A stretch of 64,000 nt of DNA from Balanoglossus misakiensis. Its lineage: Eukaryota; Hemichordata. Positions 39,201 through 50,658 of this stretch are shown one piece after another. A program made the translations under genes and the position numbers. The stretch is taken from the NCBI GenBank assembly GCA_040954595.2, contig CM082593.2, positions 10,416,001 to 10,480,000 of the forward strand. Reading direction: 5' to 3'. The notes under the pieces were generated by a model. It was not told the origin of the DNA. It saw only the letters and a list, made by a program, of their open reading frames with translations, and made no database searches. Position 1 is the first letter of the stretch; every line of letters starts with the position of its first letter.

Positions 39201-42200
39201 ATCATCAAAAATGACAAATTTTGAAAAAAAAACGGGTGAAAATCATCAAAAAAATGACACATTTTCGTCGACTTTGCAAAATCTCAAAATTTCGTCGATT
39301 TTTGAAAAAAATCATGGGGGAAAATCATGAAAAAATGACAAATTTTCCTCTTTGCAAAATCTCAAAATTTCGTCGATTTTTAAAAAAAGACATGGGTGAA
39401 AATCATCAAAAAATAACAAATTTTCGACTTTGCAAAATCTCAAAATTTCGTCCATTTTTGAAAAAAAATCATGGGTAAAAATCATCAAAAAATGACAAAT
39501 TTTCGTCTTTGCAAAATCTCACAATTTCGTCGATTTTTGAAAAAAATCATGTGTGAAAATCATCAAAAAATGACAAATTTTCGACTTTGCAAAATCTCAA
39601 AATTTCGTCAATTTTTGAAAAAATCATGGGTGAAAATCATCAAAAAATGACAAATTTTCGTCTTTGCAAAATCTCAAAATTTCGTCCATTTTAAAAAAAA
39701 AACGGGGGAAAATCATCAAAAAATGACAAATTTTCGACTTTGCAAAATCTAAAAATTTCGTCGATTTTTGAAAAAAATCATGGGTGAAAATCATCAAAAA
39801 ATGACAAATTTTCGACTTTGCAAAATCTCAAAATTTCGTCGGTTTTTGAAAAATAATATGGGTGAAAATCATCAAAAAATGACAAATTTTCGACTTTGCA
39901 AAATCTCAAAATTTCGTCGATTTTTGAAAAAAAATCATGGGTGAAAATCATCAAAAAATGACAAATTTTCGTCTTTGCAAAATCTCAAAATTTCGTCCAT
40001 TTTTGAAAAAAAATCATGGGTGAAAATCATCAAAAAATGACAAATTTTCGTCTTTGCAAAATCTCAAAATTTCGTCCATTTCTGAAAAAAAATTATGGGT
40101 AAAAATCATCAAAAATGACAAATTTTCATCTTTGCAAAATCTCAAATTTTCGTCGATTTTTGAAAAAAAATCATGGTTGAAAATCATCAAAAAATGACAA
40201 ATTTTCCTCTTTGCAAAATCTCAAAATTTCGTCGATTTTTTGAAAAATTTTCAACTTTGCAAAATCTCAAAATTTCGTTGATTTTTGAAAAAAATCATGG
40301 GGGAAAATCATCAAAAATGACAAATTTACGACTACAAAATCTCAAAATTTCGTCGATTTGTGAAAAAAAATCATGGGTGAAAATCATCAAAAAATGACAA
40401 ATTTTCGACTTTGCAAAATCTCAAAATTTTGTTGATTTTTGAAAAAAATCATAGGTGAAAATCATCAAAAAATGACAAATTTTCGACTTTGCAAAATCTC
40501 AAAATTTCGTCGATTTTTGAAGAAAATCATGGGTGAAAATCATCAAAAAATGACAAATTTTGAAAAAAAAACGGGTGAAAATCATCAAAAAATGACACAT
40601 TTACGACTTTGCAAAATCTCAAAATTTCGTCGATTTTTGAAAAAAAACCGGGTGAAAATCATCAAAAAATGACACATTTACGACTTTGCAAAATCTCAAA
40701 ATTTCGTCGATTTTTGAAAAAAAATCATGGGTGAAAATCATCAAAAAATGACAAATTTTCGATTTTGCAAAATCTCAAAATTTCGTCGATTTTTGAAAAA
40801 AAACGGGTGAAAATCATCAAAAAATGACACATTTTCGTCGACTTTGCAAAATCTCAAAATTTCGTCGATTTTTGAAAAAAATCATGGGGGAAAATCATGA
40901 AAAAAATGACAAATTTTCCTCTTTGCAAAATCTCAAAATTTCGTCGATTTTTAAAAAAAGACATGGGTGAAAATCATCAAAAAATAACAAATTTTCGACT
41001 TTGCAAAATCTCAAAATTTCGTCCATTTTTGAAAAAAAATCATGGGTAAAAATCATCAAAAAATGACAAATTTTGAAAAAAACGGGTGAAAATCATCAAA
41101 AAATGACACATTTTCGACTTTGCAAAATCTCAAAATTTCGTCGATTTTTGAAAAAAAATCATGGGTGAAAATCATCAAAAAATGACAAATTTTCGTCTTT
41201 GCAAAATCTCAAAATTTCGTCCATTTCTGAAAAAAAATTATGGGTAAAAATCATCAAAAATGACAAATTTTCATCTTTGCAAAATCTCAAATTTTCGTCG
41301 ATTTTTGAAAAAAAATCATTGTTGAAAATCATCAAAAAATGACAAAATTTTCGACTTTGCAAAATCTCAAAATTTCGACGATTTTTGAAAAAAATCATGG
41401 GGGAAAATCATGAAAAAATGACAAATTTTCGTCTTTGCAAAATCTCAAAATTTCGTCCATCTTTGAAAAAAATCATGGGTGAAAATCATCAAAAAATGAC
41501 AAATTTTCGACTTTGCAAAATCTCAACATTTCGTCAATTTTTGAAAAAATCGTGGGTGAAAATCATCAAAAAATGACAAATTTTCGACTTTGCAAAATCT
41601 CAAAATTTCGTCGATTTTTGAAAAAAATCATGGGGGAAAATCATGAAAAAATGACAAATTTTCCTCTCTGCAAAATCTCAAAATTTCGTCGATTTTTGAA
41701 AAAAAATCTTTGGGTGAAAATCATCAAAAAATGACAAATTTTCGTCTTTGCAAAATCTCAAAATTTCGTCCATTTTTGAAAAAAAATCATGGGTAAAAAT
41801 CATCAAAAATGACAAATTTTCGTCTTTGCAAAATCTCAAATTTTCGTCGATTTTTGAAAAAAAATCATGGTTGAAAATCATCAAAAAATGACAAAATTTT
41901 CGACTTTGTAAAATCACAAAATTTCGTCGATTTTGAAAAAAATCATAGGTTCGTCGATTTTTAAAAAAAAAACATGGGTGAAAATCATCAAAAAATGACA
42001 AATTTTGAAAAAAAAACGGGTGAAAATCATCAAAAAATGACACATTTTCCTCTGCAAAATCTCAAAATTTCGTCGTTTTTTGAAAAAAAATCATTGGTGA
42101 AAATCATCAAAAAATTACAAATTTTCGTCTTTGCAAAATCTCAAAATTTCGTCCATTTTTGAAAAAAAATCATGGATAAAAATCATCAAAAATGACAAAT

Positions 42201-42459
42201 TTTGAAAAAAAAACGGGTGAAAATCATAAAAAAAATGACACATTTTCGTCGACTTTGCAAAATCTCAAAATTTCGTCGATTTTTGAAAAAAATCATGGGG
42301 GAAAATCATGAAAAAATGACAAATTTTCCTCTTTGCAAAATCTCAAAATTTCGTCGATTTTTAAAAAAAGACATGGGTGAAAATCATCAAAAAATAACAA
42401 ATTTTCGACTTTGCAAAATCTCAAAATTTCGTCCATTTTTGAAAAAAAATCATGGGTAA

Positions 42460-45400
42460 AAATCATCAAAAAATGACAAATTTACGACTACAAAATCTCA
42501 AAATTTCGTCGATTTGTGAAAAAAAATCATGGGTGAAAATCATCAAAAAATGACAAATTTTCGACTTTGCAAAATCTCAAAATTTTGCCAATTTTGAAAA
42601 AATCATGGGTGAAAATCATCAAAAAATGACAAATTTTTTACTGCAAAATCTCAAATTTTCGTCGATTTTTTAAAAAAATTGTTGAAAATCATCAAAAAAT
42701 GAAAATTTTTTGACTGCAAAATCTCAAAATTTCGTCGATTTTTGAAAAAAGACATGGGTGAAAATCATCAAAAAATGACAAATTTTCGACTTTGCAAAAT
42801 CTCAAAATTTCGTCGATTTTTGAAAAAATCATGGGTGAAAATCATGAAAAAATGACAAATTTTCGACTTTGCAAAATCTGAAAATTTCGTCGATTTTTGA
42901 AAAAAATCATGGGGGAAAATGATCAAAAAATGACAAATTTTCGACTGCAAAATCTCAAAATTTCGTCAATTTTGAAAAAAATCATGGTCGAAAATCATCA
43001 AATAATGACAATTTTTTTACTGCAAAATCTCAAAATTTCATCGATTTTTGAAAAAAATCATGGGTGAAAATCATCAAAAAATGACAAATTTTCGACTTTG
43101 CAAAATCTCAAAATTTCGTCGATTTTTGAAGAAAATCAAGGGTGAAAATCATCAAAAAATGACAAATTTTCGACTTTGCAAAATCTAAAAATTTCGTCGA
43201 TTTTTGAAAAAAATCATGGGTGAAAATCATCAAAAAATGACAAATTTTTGACTGCAAAATCTCAAAATTTCGTCGATTTTTGAAGAAAATCATGGGTGAA
43301 AATCATCAAAAAATGACAAATTTTCGACTTTGCAAAATCTCAAAATTTCGTCGATTTTTGAAAAAAAATCATGGGGAAAATGATCAAAAAATGACAAATT
43401 TTCGACTGCAAAATTTCAAAATTTCGTCAATTTTGAAAAAATCATGGGTGAAAATCATCAAAAAATGACAAATTTTCGACTGCAAAATCTCAAAATTTCG
43501 TCGATTTTTGAAAAAAAAACGGGTGAAAATCATCAAAAAATGACAAATTTTCCTCTTTGCAAAATCTATAAATTTCGTCGATTTTTGAAAAATTTTCAAC
43601 TTTGCAAAATCTCAAAATTTCGTCGATTTTAGAAAAAAATCATGGGGGAAAATCATCAAAAAATGTCAAATTTTCGACTGCAAAATCTCAAAATTTCGTC
43701 GATTTTTGAAATAAATCATTGTTGAAAATTATCAAAAAATGACAAATTTTCCTCTTTGCAAAATCTCAAAATTTCGTCGATTTTTTGAAAAAAGACGGGT
43801 GAAAATCATCTAAAAATGACAAATTTTCGACTTTGCAAAATCTCAAAATTTCGTTGATTTTTGAAAAAAATCATGGGGGAAAATCATCAAAAAATGACAA
43901 ATTTACGACTACAAAATCTCAAAATTTCGTCGATTTGTGAAAAAAAATCATGGGTGAACATCATCAAAAAATGACAAATTTTCGACTTTGCAAAATCTCA
44001 AAATTTTGCCAATTTTGAAAAAATCATGGGTGAAAATCATCAAAAAATGACAAATTTTTTACTGCAAAATCTCAAATTTTCGTCGATTTTTTAAAAAAAT
44101 TGTTGAAAATCATCAAAAAATGACAAATTTTTGACTGCAAAATCTCAAAATTTCGTCGATTTTTGAAAAAAGACATGGGTGAAAATCATCAAAAAATGAC
44201 AAATTTTCGACTTTGCAAAATCTCAAAATTTCGTCGATTTTTGAAAAAATCATGGGTGAAAATCATGAAAAAATGACAAATTTTCCTCTTTGCAAAATCT
44301 CAAAATTTCGTCGATTTTTTGAAAAAAGACGGGTGAAAATCATCTAAAAATGACAAATTTTCGACTTTGCAAAATCTCAAAATTTCGTTGATTTTTGAAA
44401 AAAATCATGGGGGAAAATCATCAAAAAATGACAAATTTACGACTACAAAATCTCAAAATTTCGTCGATTTGTGAAAAAAAATCATGGGTGAAAATCATCA
44501 AAAAATGACAAATTTTCGACTTTGCAAAATCTCAAAATTTCGTCGATTTTTGAAAAAATCATGGGTGAAAATCATGAAAAAATGACAAATTTTCGACTTT
44601 GCAAAATCTGAAAATTTCGTCGATTTTTGAAAAAAATCATGGGGGAAAATGATCAAAAAATGACAAATTTTCGACTGCAAAATCTCAAAATTTCGTCAAT
44701 TTTGAAAAAAATCATGGTCGAAAATCATCAAATAATGACAATTTTTTTACTGCAAAATCTCAAAATTTCATCGATTTTTGAAAAAAATCATGGGTGAAAA
44801 TCATCAAAAAATGACAAATTTTCGACTTTGCAAAATCTCAAAATTTCGTCGATTTTTGAAGAAAATCAAGGGTGAAAATCATCAAAAAATGACAAATTTT
44901 CGACTTTGCAAAATCTGAAAATTTCGTCGATTTTTGAAAAAAATCATGGGTGAAAATCATCAAAAAATGACAAATTTTTACTGCAAAATCTCAAAATTTC
45001 GTCGATTTTTGAAGAAAATCATGGGTGAAAATCATCAAAAAATGACAAATTTTCGACTTTTCAAAATCTCAAAATTTCGTCGATTTTTGAAAAAAAATCA
45101 TGGGGAAAATGATCAAAAAATGACAAATTTTCGACTGCAAAATTTCAAAATTTCGTCAATTTTGAAAAAATCATGGGTGAAAATCATCAAAAAATGACAA
45201 ATTTTCGACTGCAAAATCTCAAAATTTCGTCGATTTTTGAAAAAAAAACGGGTGAAAATCATCAAAAAATGACAAATTTTCCTCTTTGCAAAATCTATAA
45301 ATTTCGTCGATTTTTGAAAAATGTTCAACTTTGCAAAATCTCAAAATTTCGTCGATTTTAGAAAAAAATCATGGGGGAAAATCATCAAAAAATGTCAAAT

Positions 45401-46630
45401 TTTCGACTGCAAAATCTCAAAATTTCGTCGATTTTTGAAATAAATCATTGTTGAAAATTATCAAAAAATGACAAATTTTCCTCTTTGCAAAATCTCACAA
45501 TTTCGTCGATTTTTTGAAAAAAGACGGGTGAAAACCATCAAAAAATGACAAATTTTCGACTTTGCAAAATCTCAAAATTTTGCCAATTTTGAAAAAATCA
45601 TGGGTGAAAATCATCAAAAAATGACAAATTTTTTACTGCAAAATCTCAAATTTTCGTCGATTTTTTAAAAAAATTGTTGAAAATCATCAAAAAATGACAA
45701 ATTTTTGACTGCAAAATCTCAAAATTTCGTCGATTTTTGAAAAAAAATCATTGTTGAAAATCATCACAAAATGACAAATTTTCCTCTTTGCAAAATCTCA
45801 AAATTTCGTCGATTTTTTAAAAAAGACATGGGTGAAAATTATCAAAAAATGACAAATTTTAGACTTTGCAAAATCTCAAAATTTCGTCGATTTTTGAAAA
45901 AAAATCATGGAGTAAAATCATTAAAAAATGACAAATTTACGACTGCAAAATCTCAAAATTTCGTCGATTTGTGAAAAAAAATCATGGGTGAAAATCATCA
46001 AAAAATGACAAATTTTTGACTGCAAAACCTCAAAATTTCGTCAATTTTTGAAAAAAATCATGGTTGAAAATCATCATGACAATGACAAATTTTCGACTTT
46101 GCAAAATCTCAAAATTTCGTCGATTTTGAAAAAAATCATGGGTTCGTCCATTTTTGAAAAAAAAACATTGGGTGAAAATCATCAAAAAATGACAAATTTT
46201 CGACTTTGCAAAATCTCAAAATTTCGTCGATTTTTGAAGAAAATCATGGGTGAAAATCATCAAAAAATGACAAATTTTCGACTTTGCAAAATCTCAAAAT
46301 TTCGTCTATTTTTGAAAAAAATCATGGGGGAAAATCATCAAAAAATTACAAATTTTCGACTTCAAAATCTCAAAATTTCGTCAATTTTGAAAAAAATCAT
46401 CGGTGAAAATCATCAAAAAATTACAAATTTTTTACTGCAAAATCTCAAATTTTCGTCGATTTTTTAAAAAAATTGTTGAAAATCATCAAAAAATGACAAA
46501 TTTTCCTCTCTTGCAAAATCTCAAAATTTCGTCGATTTTTGAAAAAAGACGGGTGAAAATCATCAAAAAATGACAAATTTTCGACTTTGCAAAATCTCAA
46601 AATTTCGTCGATTTTTGAAAAAAATCATGG
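42460..46630. repeat. Diverged right edge of satellite with 75-bp monomers
   Basis: Many monomers here read TTTCGACTGCAAAATC or TTTTTTACTGCAAAATC, lacking the TTT present in CGACTTTGC, so the unit drops to about 75 bp. Variation is higher than in the array centre. A ~1.73-kb duplication is visible: 42768 matches 44498 and 43384 matches 45113. The last monomer breaks off at ATCATGG (46630). Confidence 0.8.
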
Positions 46631-47348
46631 CAGGTGTCAAAGGTATCCCCCTGTATTTGGCATTTCATGATAGTTTCATCCCTCCAAATACCAAAGCTGC
46701 ACCTGTACAACGGGATGAGATATGGCACTGTATGACAGAGGTCATCAAAATCACCTTATACATTTGGGCAAAAACCAACTGACACTTACATTCGTCCCTG
46801 TGGAACAAAAACCACACCTATCGCCCTGTTGGTTAGTGTCCAATTAAATGTACAAAATCAATGACTTAGGCAGGTGCAACAGGTGACCCCGCCTTTGGTA
46901 TGTCATTATGGTCCCATCCGTATATGCCCCCCCCCCCCCCCAAGCCAAAGCTGCATGCATCTTCTGTAGATGCTCACTAAGCAAAAGTAGGTGAAAGGTC
47001 ACATAAGGTCGCCCACAACTTGACGGGAAAATCGGACTTCATATTGATCCATGTGCAACAAATACCACGCTACCACCCCTTTCATTGACCCCACAATTAC
47101 GCATGCACATAATTATTGAGTTACGCAGGTGTCACAGGTGACCCCCGAATCGGGTGTATTATTTTGGTCCCATACAGCTGCATGTAGCTGCGTGCCGTTA
47201 CGGGCGACCTGATAACCCACACGGCCACCTGCGGGCCGACCCCCATACTGAACGTCCAGTTGCAACATCACGACTGAAGTAGGAACTTTTGAACGGCAAC
47301 GAAGCCTGATCTCTGATTATTGCTGGTACCATACTCCCTTCGTGCAAG
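46631..47348 (+). repeat. Three degenerate copies of a ~250-bp repeat
   Basis: The motif GCAGGTGxxAxAGGTxxCCCC, followed about 40 bp later by a TxxTxxTCCCAT-like stretch, occurs near 46629, 46871 and 47126 (spacings about 242 and 255 bp). The first copy begins where the satellite ends. The segment holds a 14-C run near 46927-46940. No coding frame is credible. Confidence 0.6.
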
Positions 47349-47474
47349 AAAATCACTGGTCTGCTGACGTATTTCAGGCAATTTCCCAAACTACTATCCA
47401 CTACATGTGACTACAATGCTAATGAAACCTCCCACAACATTAGCGACTTAGAGTCAAAGCCCACTGCCAGTGTA
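47349..47474 (+). repeat. Diverged direct repeat, left of the LINE
   Basis: Roughly three-quarters identical by eye to 50733-50864 in the same orientation. Shared stretches include AATCACTGGTCTG, ACGTATTTCAG, GCTAATGA and CCACAACAT. The two copies bracket the LINE. They are too diverged to be its target-site duplication and are not LTRs of this element. Confidence 0.6.
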
Positions 47475-47625
47475 GCCGGGTTTGCGTAGACACATTTGAA
47501 TGGCAACAGCTAACAAATAATAATAATTCTTTATTTCAGACTTTAAAAAAAGTCCATATACCCAAAAGAGAGAAGAAAAAAAAAAATAATAATAATCTGA
47601 CACTGAGACACACACAAAAAAAAAC

Positions 47626-50600
47626 TTACATGATATACAATTGCTTTCGCCAATGTTTGAAAAATATGCTGTCAGTCGCTCTATCTGATGAACAGATCGC
47701 ATCAAGTAAAACATTAGAAGAATTTTCGAGTCTACGCTTAAGATGGGTCCCTGGGATCTTTTTGCTCGTTGCTATGGGCCTTTATAGGACATTACACCCC
47801 GATTTGGACTAAGCCGTTTTCAGAGTCTAACAAGGGGCTGGTAACTAGTTGAAAATCTGCACGATTGTGAGCGCGCGCCCCCTGACGCCATTGATATGAA
47901 AATTAGCTAGGTCAAATTTCAAAAGCCTAAGGCTTTTTATTCCGTGACCTCAAAAACGAACTTGATACGTATTCATTAGTTGCTTGAACCAGGGAAGATC
48001 GTGACGGATTTTGTTTTCGAATATTATCGTTGTATCCTAAGATTTCAGCATACCCGTACCACACCTGAAAAAGTCATCGATTTTGGGTGTTTTTGGACGC
48101 ACTCTTCCAGCGGTATCGCTTCTTAGCACGACGAAAACCGAAAAAACGATCCGTCACACTGTGCGGAAGTGCGTTCTCAACAAGCAGGTCAAATTTGACT
48201 GGCGTACGTGGCCTATGAAAAAAGCCTTAGGGATTTTCGTGAACGGTACAAAATCTCTGTGTACAAAACATTGGATTTTTAGCGTTCGATCCAGTTACTG
48301 TGGTTACAGGACGTGCACGCTATCGCTGACCGCTGCTTTGCCGTATTAGCGTGGCGGCCTATGGCCGGGTGGTAGCTGCCGTAAACATACTCGGACAGGG
48401 GGTGTGCACACAATCGTGCAGATTTTCAACTAGTTACCAGCCCCTTGTTAGACTCTGAAAACGGCTTAGTCCAAATCGGGGTGTAATGTCCTATAAAGGC
48501 CCATAGCAACGAGCAAAGAGATCCCAGGGACCCATCTTAAAACTGTACATATTGCGTCTAAAAACTTCACCAAGTGACAATACATGTACATGGTTTGTAG
48601 CAAACATACCCGATGCACAGCAAAATGGCGGAAGACCGAGAAATCTTCTCCAAACATTATTGTACATAGTTTTAAATTTTTTCATCGGTTTAACTTTAAA
48701 GGATGCCCACAAACTGCAACAGTAAATATTACTACAATATGCCAAAAATAAAACTTTCTTCACATCTTGACTACAATGTTGAAAATGTCTCAATAGCATG
48801 TTTGCTCTTACACAAAATGCTCTTCTCTGTCGTTCAATATCTTCATTATCACAACCATCACAAGATATAACATGGCCCAGATAGGTGTGTACAGGTACAA
48901 ACTTTAAAGTGATGTCATTAAGTTTAACCGAAGGAATTCTTTGAACGCTCATATTCTTCCCATTAAAAAGCATGCACACAGTTTTACTAGAATTATAAAT
49001 GATATCATAATCCTTGCCATAAATTTCACAAATTCTAAGAAGACGGCGTAGACCCTTAATACTTGGACTGAGTAGAGTCATGTCGTCAGCGTAACCTAAA
49101 GTGTTAGCGCTGACACCAGACATGGTACAGCCAACTTTGGCTTTACAGAGTGCATTGATAATATCATCAATGTAGACATTAAAAAGATAGGGAGAGAGTA
49201 CCCCCCCCCCCCCTTGTCTTACACCGTTAGAAACAGAAAACAACTCTGAGGGTTCATTACCCCACAACACAGTAAACAATTGATTTCTGTACCATTAATA
49301 TAAAATTCGTACAGCATACAAGGGAACATTCCTGTCGATGTGCTTGTTAATTATAACCAGTTTAAAGTGATTAACTCTGTCAAAAGCTTTTGAAGCATCC
49401 AGAAAACAAGTAAACACTGGTCTTCCATTGCTGGTGTAGTAGCTAATGATTTCTTTAAATGCAAATAAACACAGGTCAGTTGAATGTTCTCGCTTGAAAC
49501 CAAATTGTAAATAATGAGAGGTAAGAAACTCCTCACAACGAAAAAGTAAAATATGCTCAAAAACTTTAGAGAAAACAGTTGCTAGTGCTATCGGCCGGTA
49601 GTTACTGGCATCACTACAAAGCTTAGTTTTATCCTTAATAATTGGAACTAAATTAACATTGATAGCCTCAGTTGGCAGGTAACCATGAACAATCATTGCA
49701 TTAATACAACAAGTCAGAAAGGGTAAAATAGAGGAGTCTGAGAATTTGAGGTGCTCAGCTAAAATATTGTCAATGCCAGCTGTCTTACCGTCAGGTAACT
49801 TATGTATAGCAGAAATTACTTCGTCTTCAGAAACATACATATCAGAAGAAAATTTAACATACTTCATTTTCTCCTCGATGTCATTTTTACCAGTCTGAGC
49901 CTTGACAGAATTCAAAATATCACTGAAATGCTTGTGCCACATAATTGCAATTTCACTCTCACCAGTCGCTCCACCTACAGTGTCAGAAAGCGGCGTTTTT
50001 CTGCTAGTTTGCTTTCTGACTTCCTCCCAGAAGTCGTTCTGTTTGTGGCAGCGTAAATTATCAGCCATCTTGTCAGCCCTATTTTGATTCTCAATCTTTT
50101 TACAAGCACGTAAAGCATACTAAAAACGAGCTCTGGAAGATTTCATGGTTTCAAAAAGCGGGCCTTGTTTAGGTTTACCCACATTAACCCATAATAAAAA
50201 CATGGAACGGGCATAGTCGTGACTTTCTTTTACAAAATCGTTCCAGCCAGGCACAACATGAACTTTCTGGTGAAACTTACGTCTAATGGTATCTTTTGCA
50301 GCACAATTCAATGCGTCCACAATACTACTATAACAAGTATCAATTGCCTGTAAATGCGAAGGGTCTGTACAGTTCACATTAGTGCAGAATAACTCTTCGG
50401 ATAAATTAATCTTATCAATCTTGGCTTTGGTACAACCGGTGTAGGCGGATATATTCTGCTGTGACAATTTTTTCCAATCAACTCGAAAATTACATTGCTT
50501 GAAGGAACTACTGCTGAAGCTTTCATCAGCAGAAGTGTTGAAATGAACCTCTATTGAAACAGGAATATGGTCGGAGTCAACAACATTGCAAAGACTCGAA

Positions 50601-50658
50601 ATTGAAAGAACATTGCTATGAGAAATTTCAGTGGTAACACAGTAGTCAATCCAAACTC
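47626..50658 (-). pseudogene. LINE endonuclease/reverse transcriptase ORF, disrupted
   Basis: One minus-strand frame carries the endonuclease C-terminus, then a linker ending VPGWNDFVKESHDYAR, then RT blocks in order. These are DGKTAGIDNILAEHL (near 49775), NYRPIALATVFSKVFEHI, FGFKREHSTDLCLFAFKEI, the catalytic FLDASKAFDRVNH (near 49390), GVRQGG..LSPYLFNVYIDDI (near 49190) and the catalytic LGYADDMTLLSPS (near 49080). A thumb/connection region with HTYLGHVIS follows. The frame is broken by TAG at 50120-50122 and TAA at 49295-49297, both in frame, so these are substitutions rather than frameshifts. A run of 13 G adds two glycines after RQGG. The TTAA element interrupts the C-terminus. Beyond it the same frame resumes at 47737 and ends at a TAA (47626-47628). 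The element cannot make an intact protein. Confidence 0.9.
47738..48540. mobile_element. Non-autonomous TTAA-flanked DNA transposon, 128-bp TIRs
   Basis: TTAA at 47738-47741 and 48537-48540 brackets 795 bp. The first 128 bases (47742-47869, starting GATGGGTCCCTGGGATC) are the reverse complement of the last 128 (48409-48536), with a single mismatch seen. TTAA duplications are characteristic of the piggyBac superfamily (Kolobok also uses TTAA). No transposase is encoded: the open frames inside are short and partly read through the TIRs. It sits inside the LINE coding frame, so it is the younger insertion. Confidence 0.88.

Larger units (their letters stand above)
13477..46630. repeat. Main 78-bp satellite array with higher-order repeats
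   Basis: About 33 kb of the 78-bp monomer; for example, CGACTTTGC at 46201 recurs at 46279. Recurrent variants include TTTTCCTCTTTGC, AAATAACAAATTTTCGAC, CGTCCATTTTTG, CATGTGTGAAAATC, CGGTTTTTGAAAAATAATATGG, AATCTAAAAATTTC and a ~43-bp deleted monomer carrying GAAAAAAAACGGGTG. Their order is kept in large repeated blocks with offsets of 3856, 2486, 1787-1930, 4183 and 541 bp. Because 78 is divisible by three, one frame stays open and encodes a 26-residue repeat (MGENHQKMTNF.. or its antisense). This is not evidence for protein. Confidence 0.95.
47516..50658 (-). mobile_element. 5'-truncated APE-type non-LTR retrotransposon (LINE), probably CR1/jockey group
   Basis: On the minus strand the element runs from the end of an APE-like endonuclease domain (with an S-D-H-I-P motif near 50562-50576) through a reverse transcriptase. 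It ends in a 3' tail with AATAAA (47530-47535) and an ATT microsatellite (47516-47528). A poly-purine or ATT tail without LTRs is typical of CR1/L2/jockey-like elements; the clade is inferred from motif style only. The 5' part is missing, with the boundary somewhere at 50658-50727. A younger TTAA element (47738-48540) is inserted near its 3' end. No target-site duplication is obvious. Confidence 0.88.

Noticed and set aside
117-46467. Many 60-150 codon open frames reading MGENHQKMTNFRLCKISKF or the antisense MIFTHDFFSKIDEILRFCK
   Set aside because: They are the 78-bp satellite read in frame (26 codons per monomer), appear on both strands, and stop wherever monomer length changes. No codon, promoter or domain evidence.
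1-46630. Regularly spaced repeats considered as a CRISPR array
   Set aside because: There is no unique-spacer structure: whole monomers repeat head to tail, and the setting is eukaryotic.
48083-48657. Short frames inside the TTAA element
   Set aside because: They read partly through the terminal inverted repeat and resemble no transposase.
47516-50658. LTR retrotransposon reading of the reverse transcriptase region
   Set aside because: An APE endonuclease end precedes the RT and an ATT tail follows it, with no integrase, protease or LTRs; the flanking direct repeats are too diverged to be LTRs.
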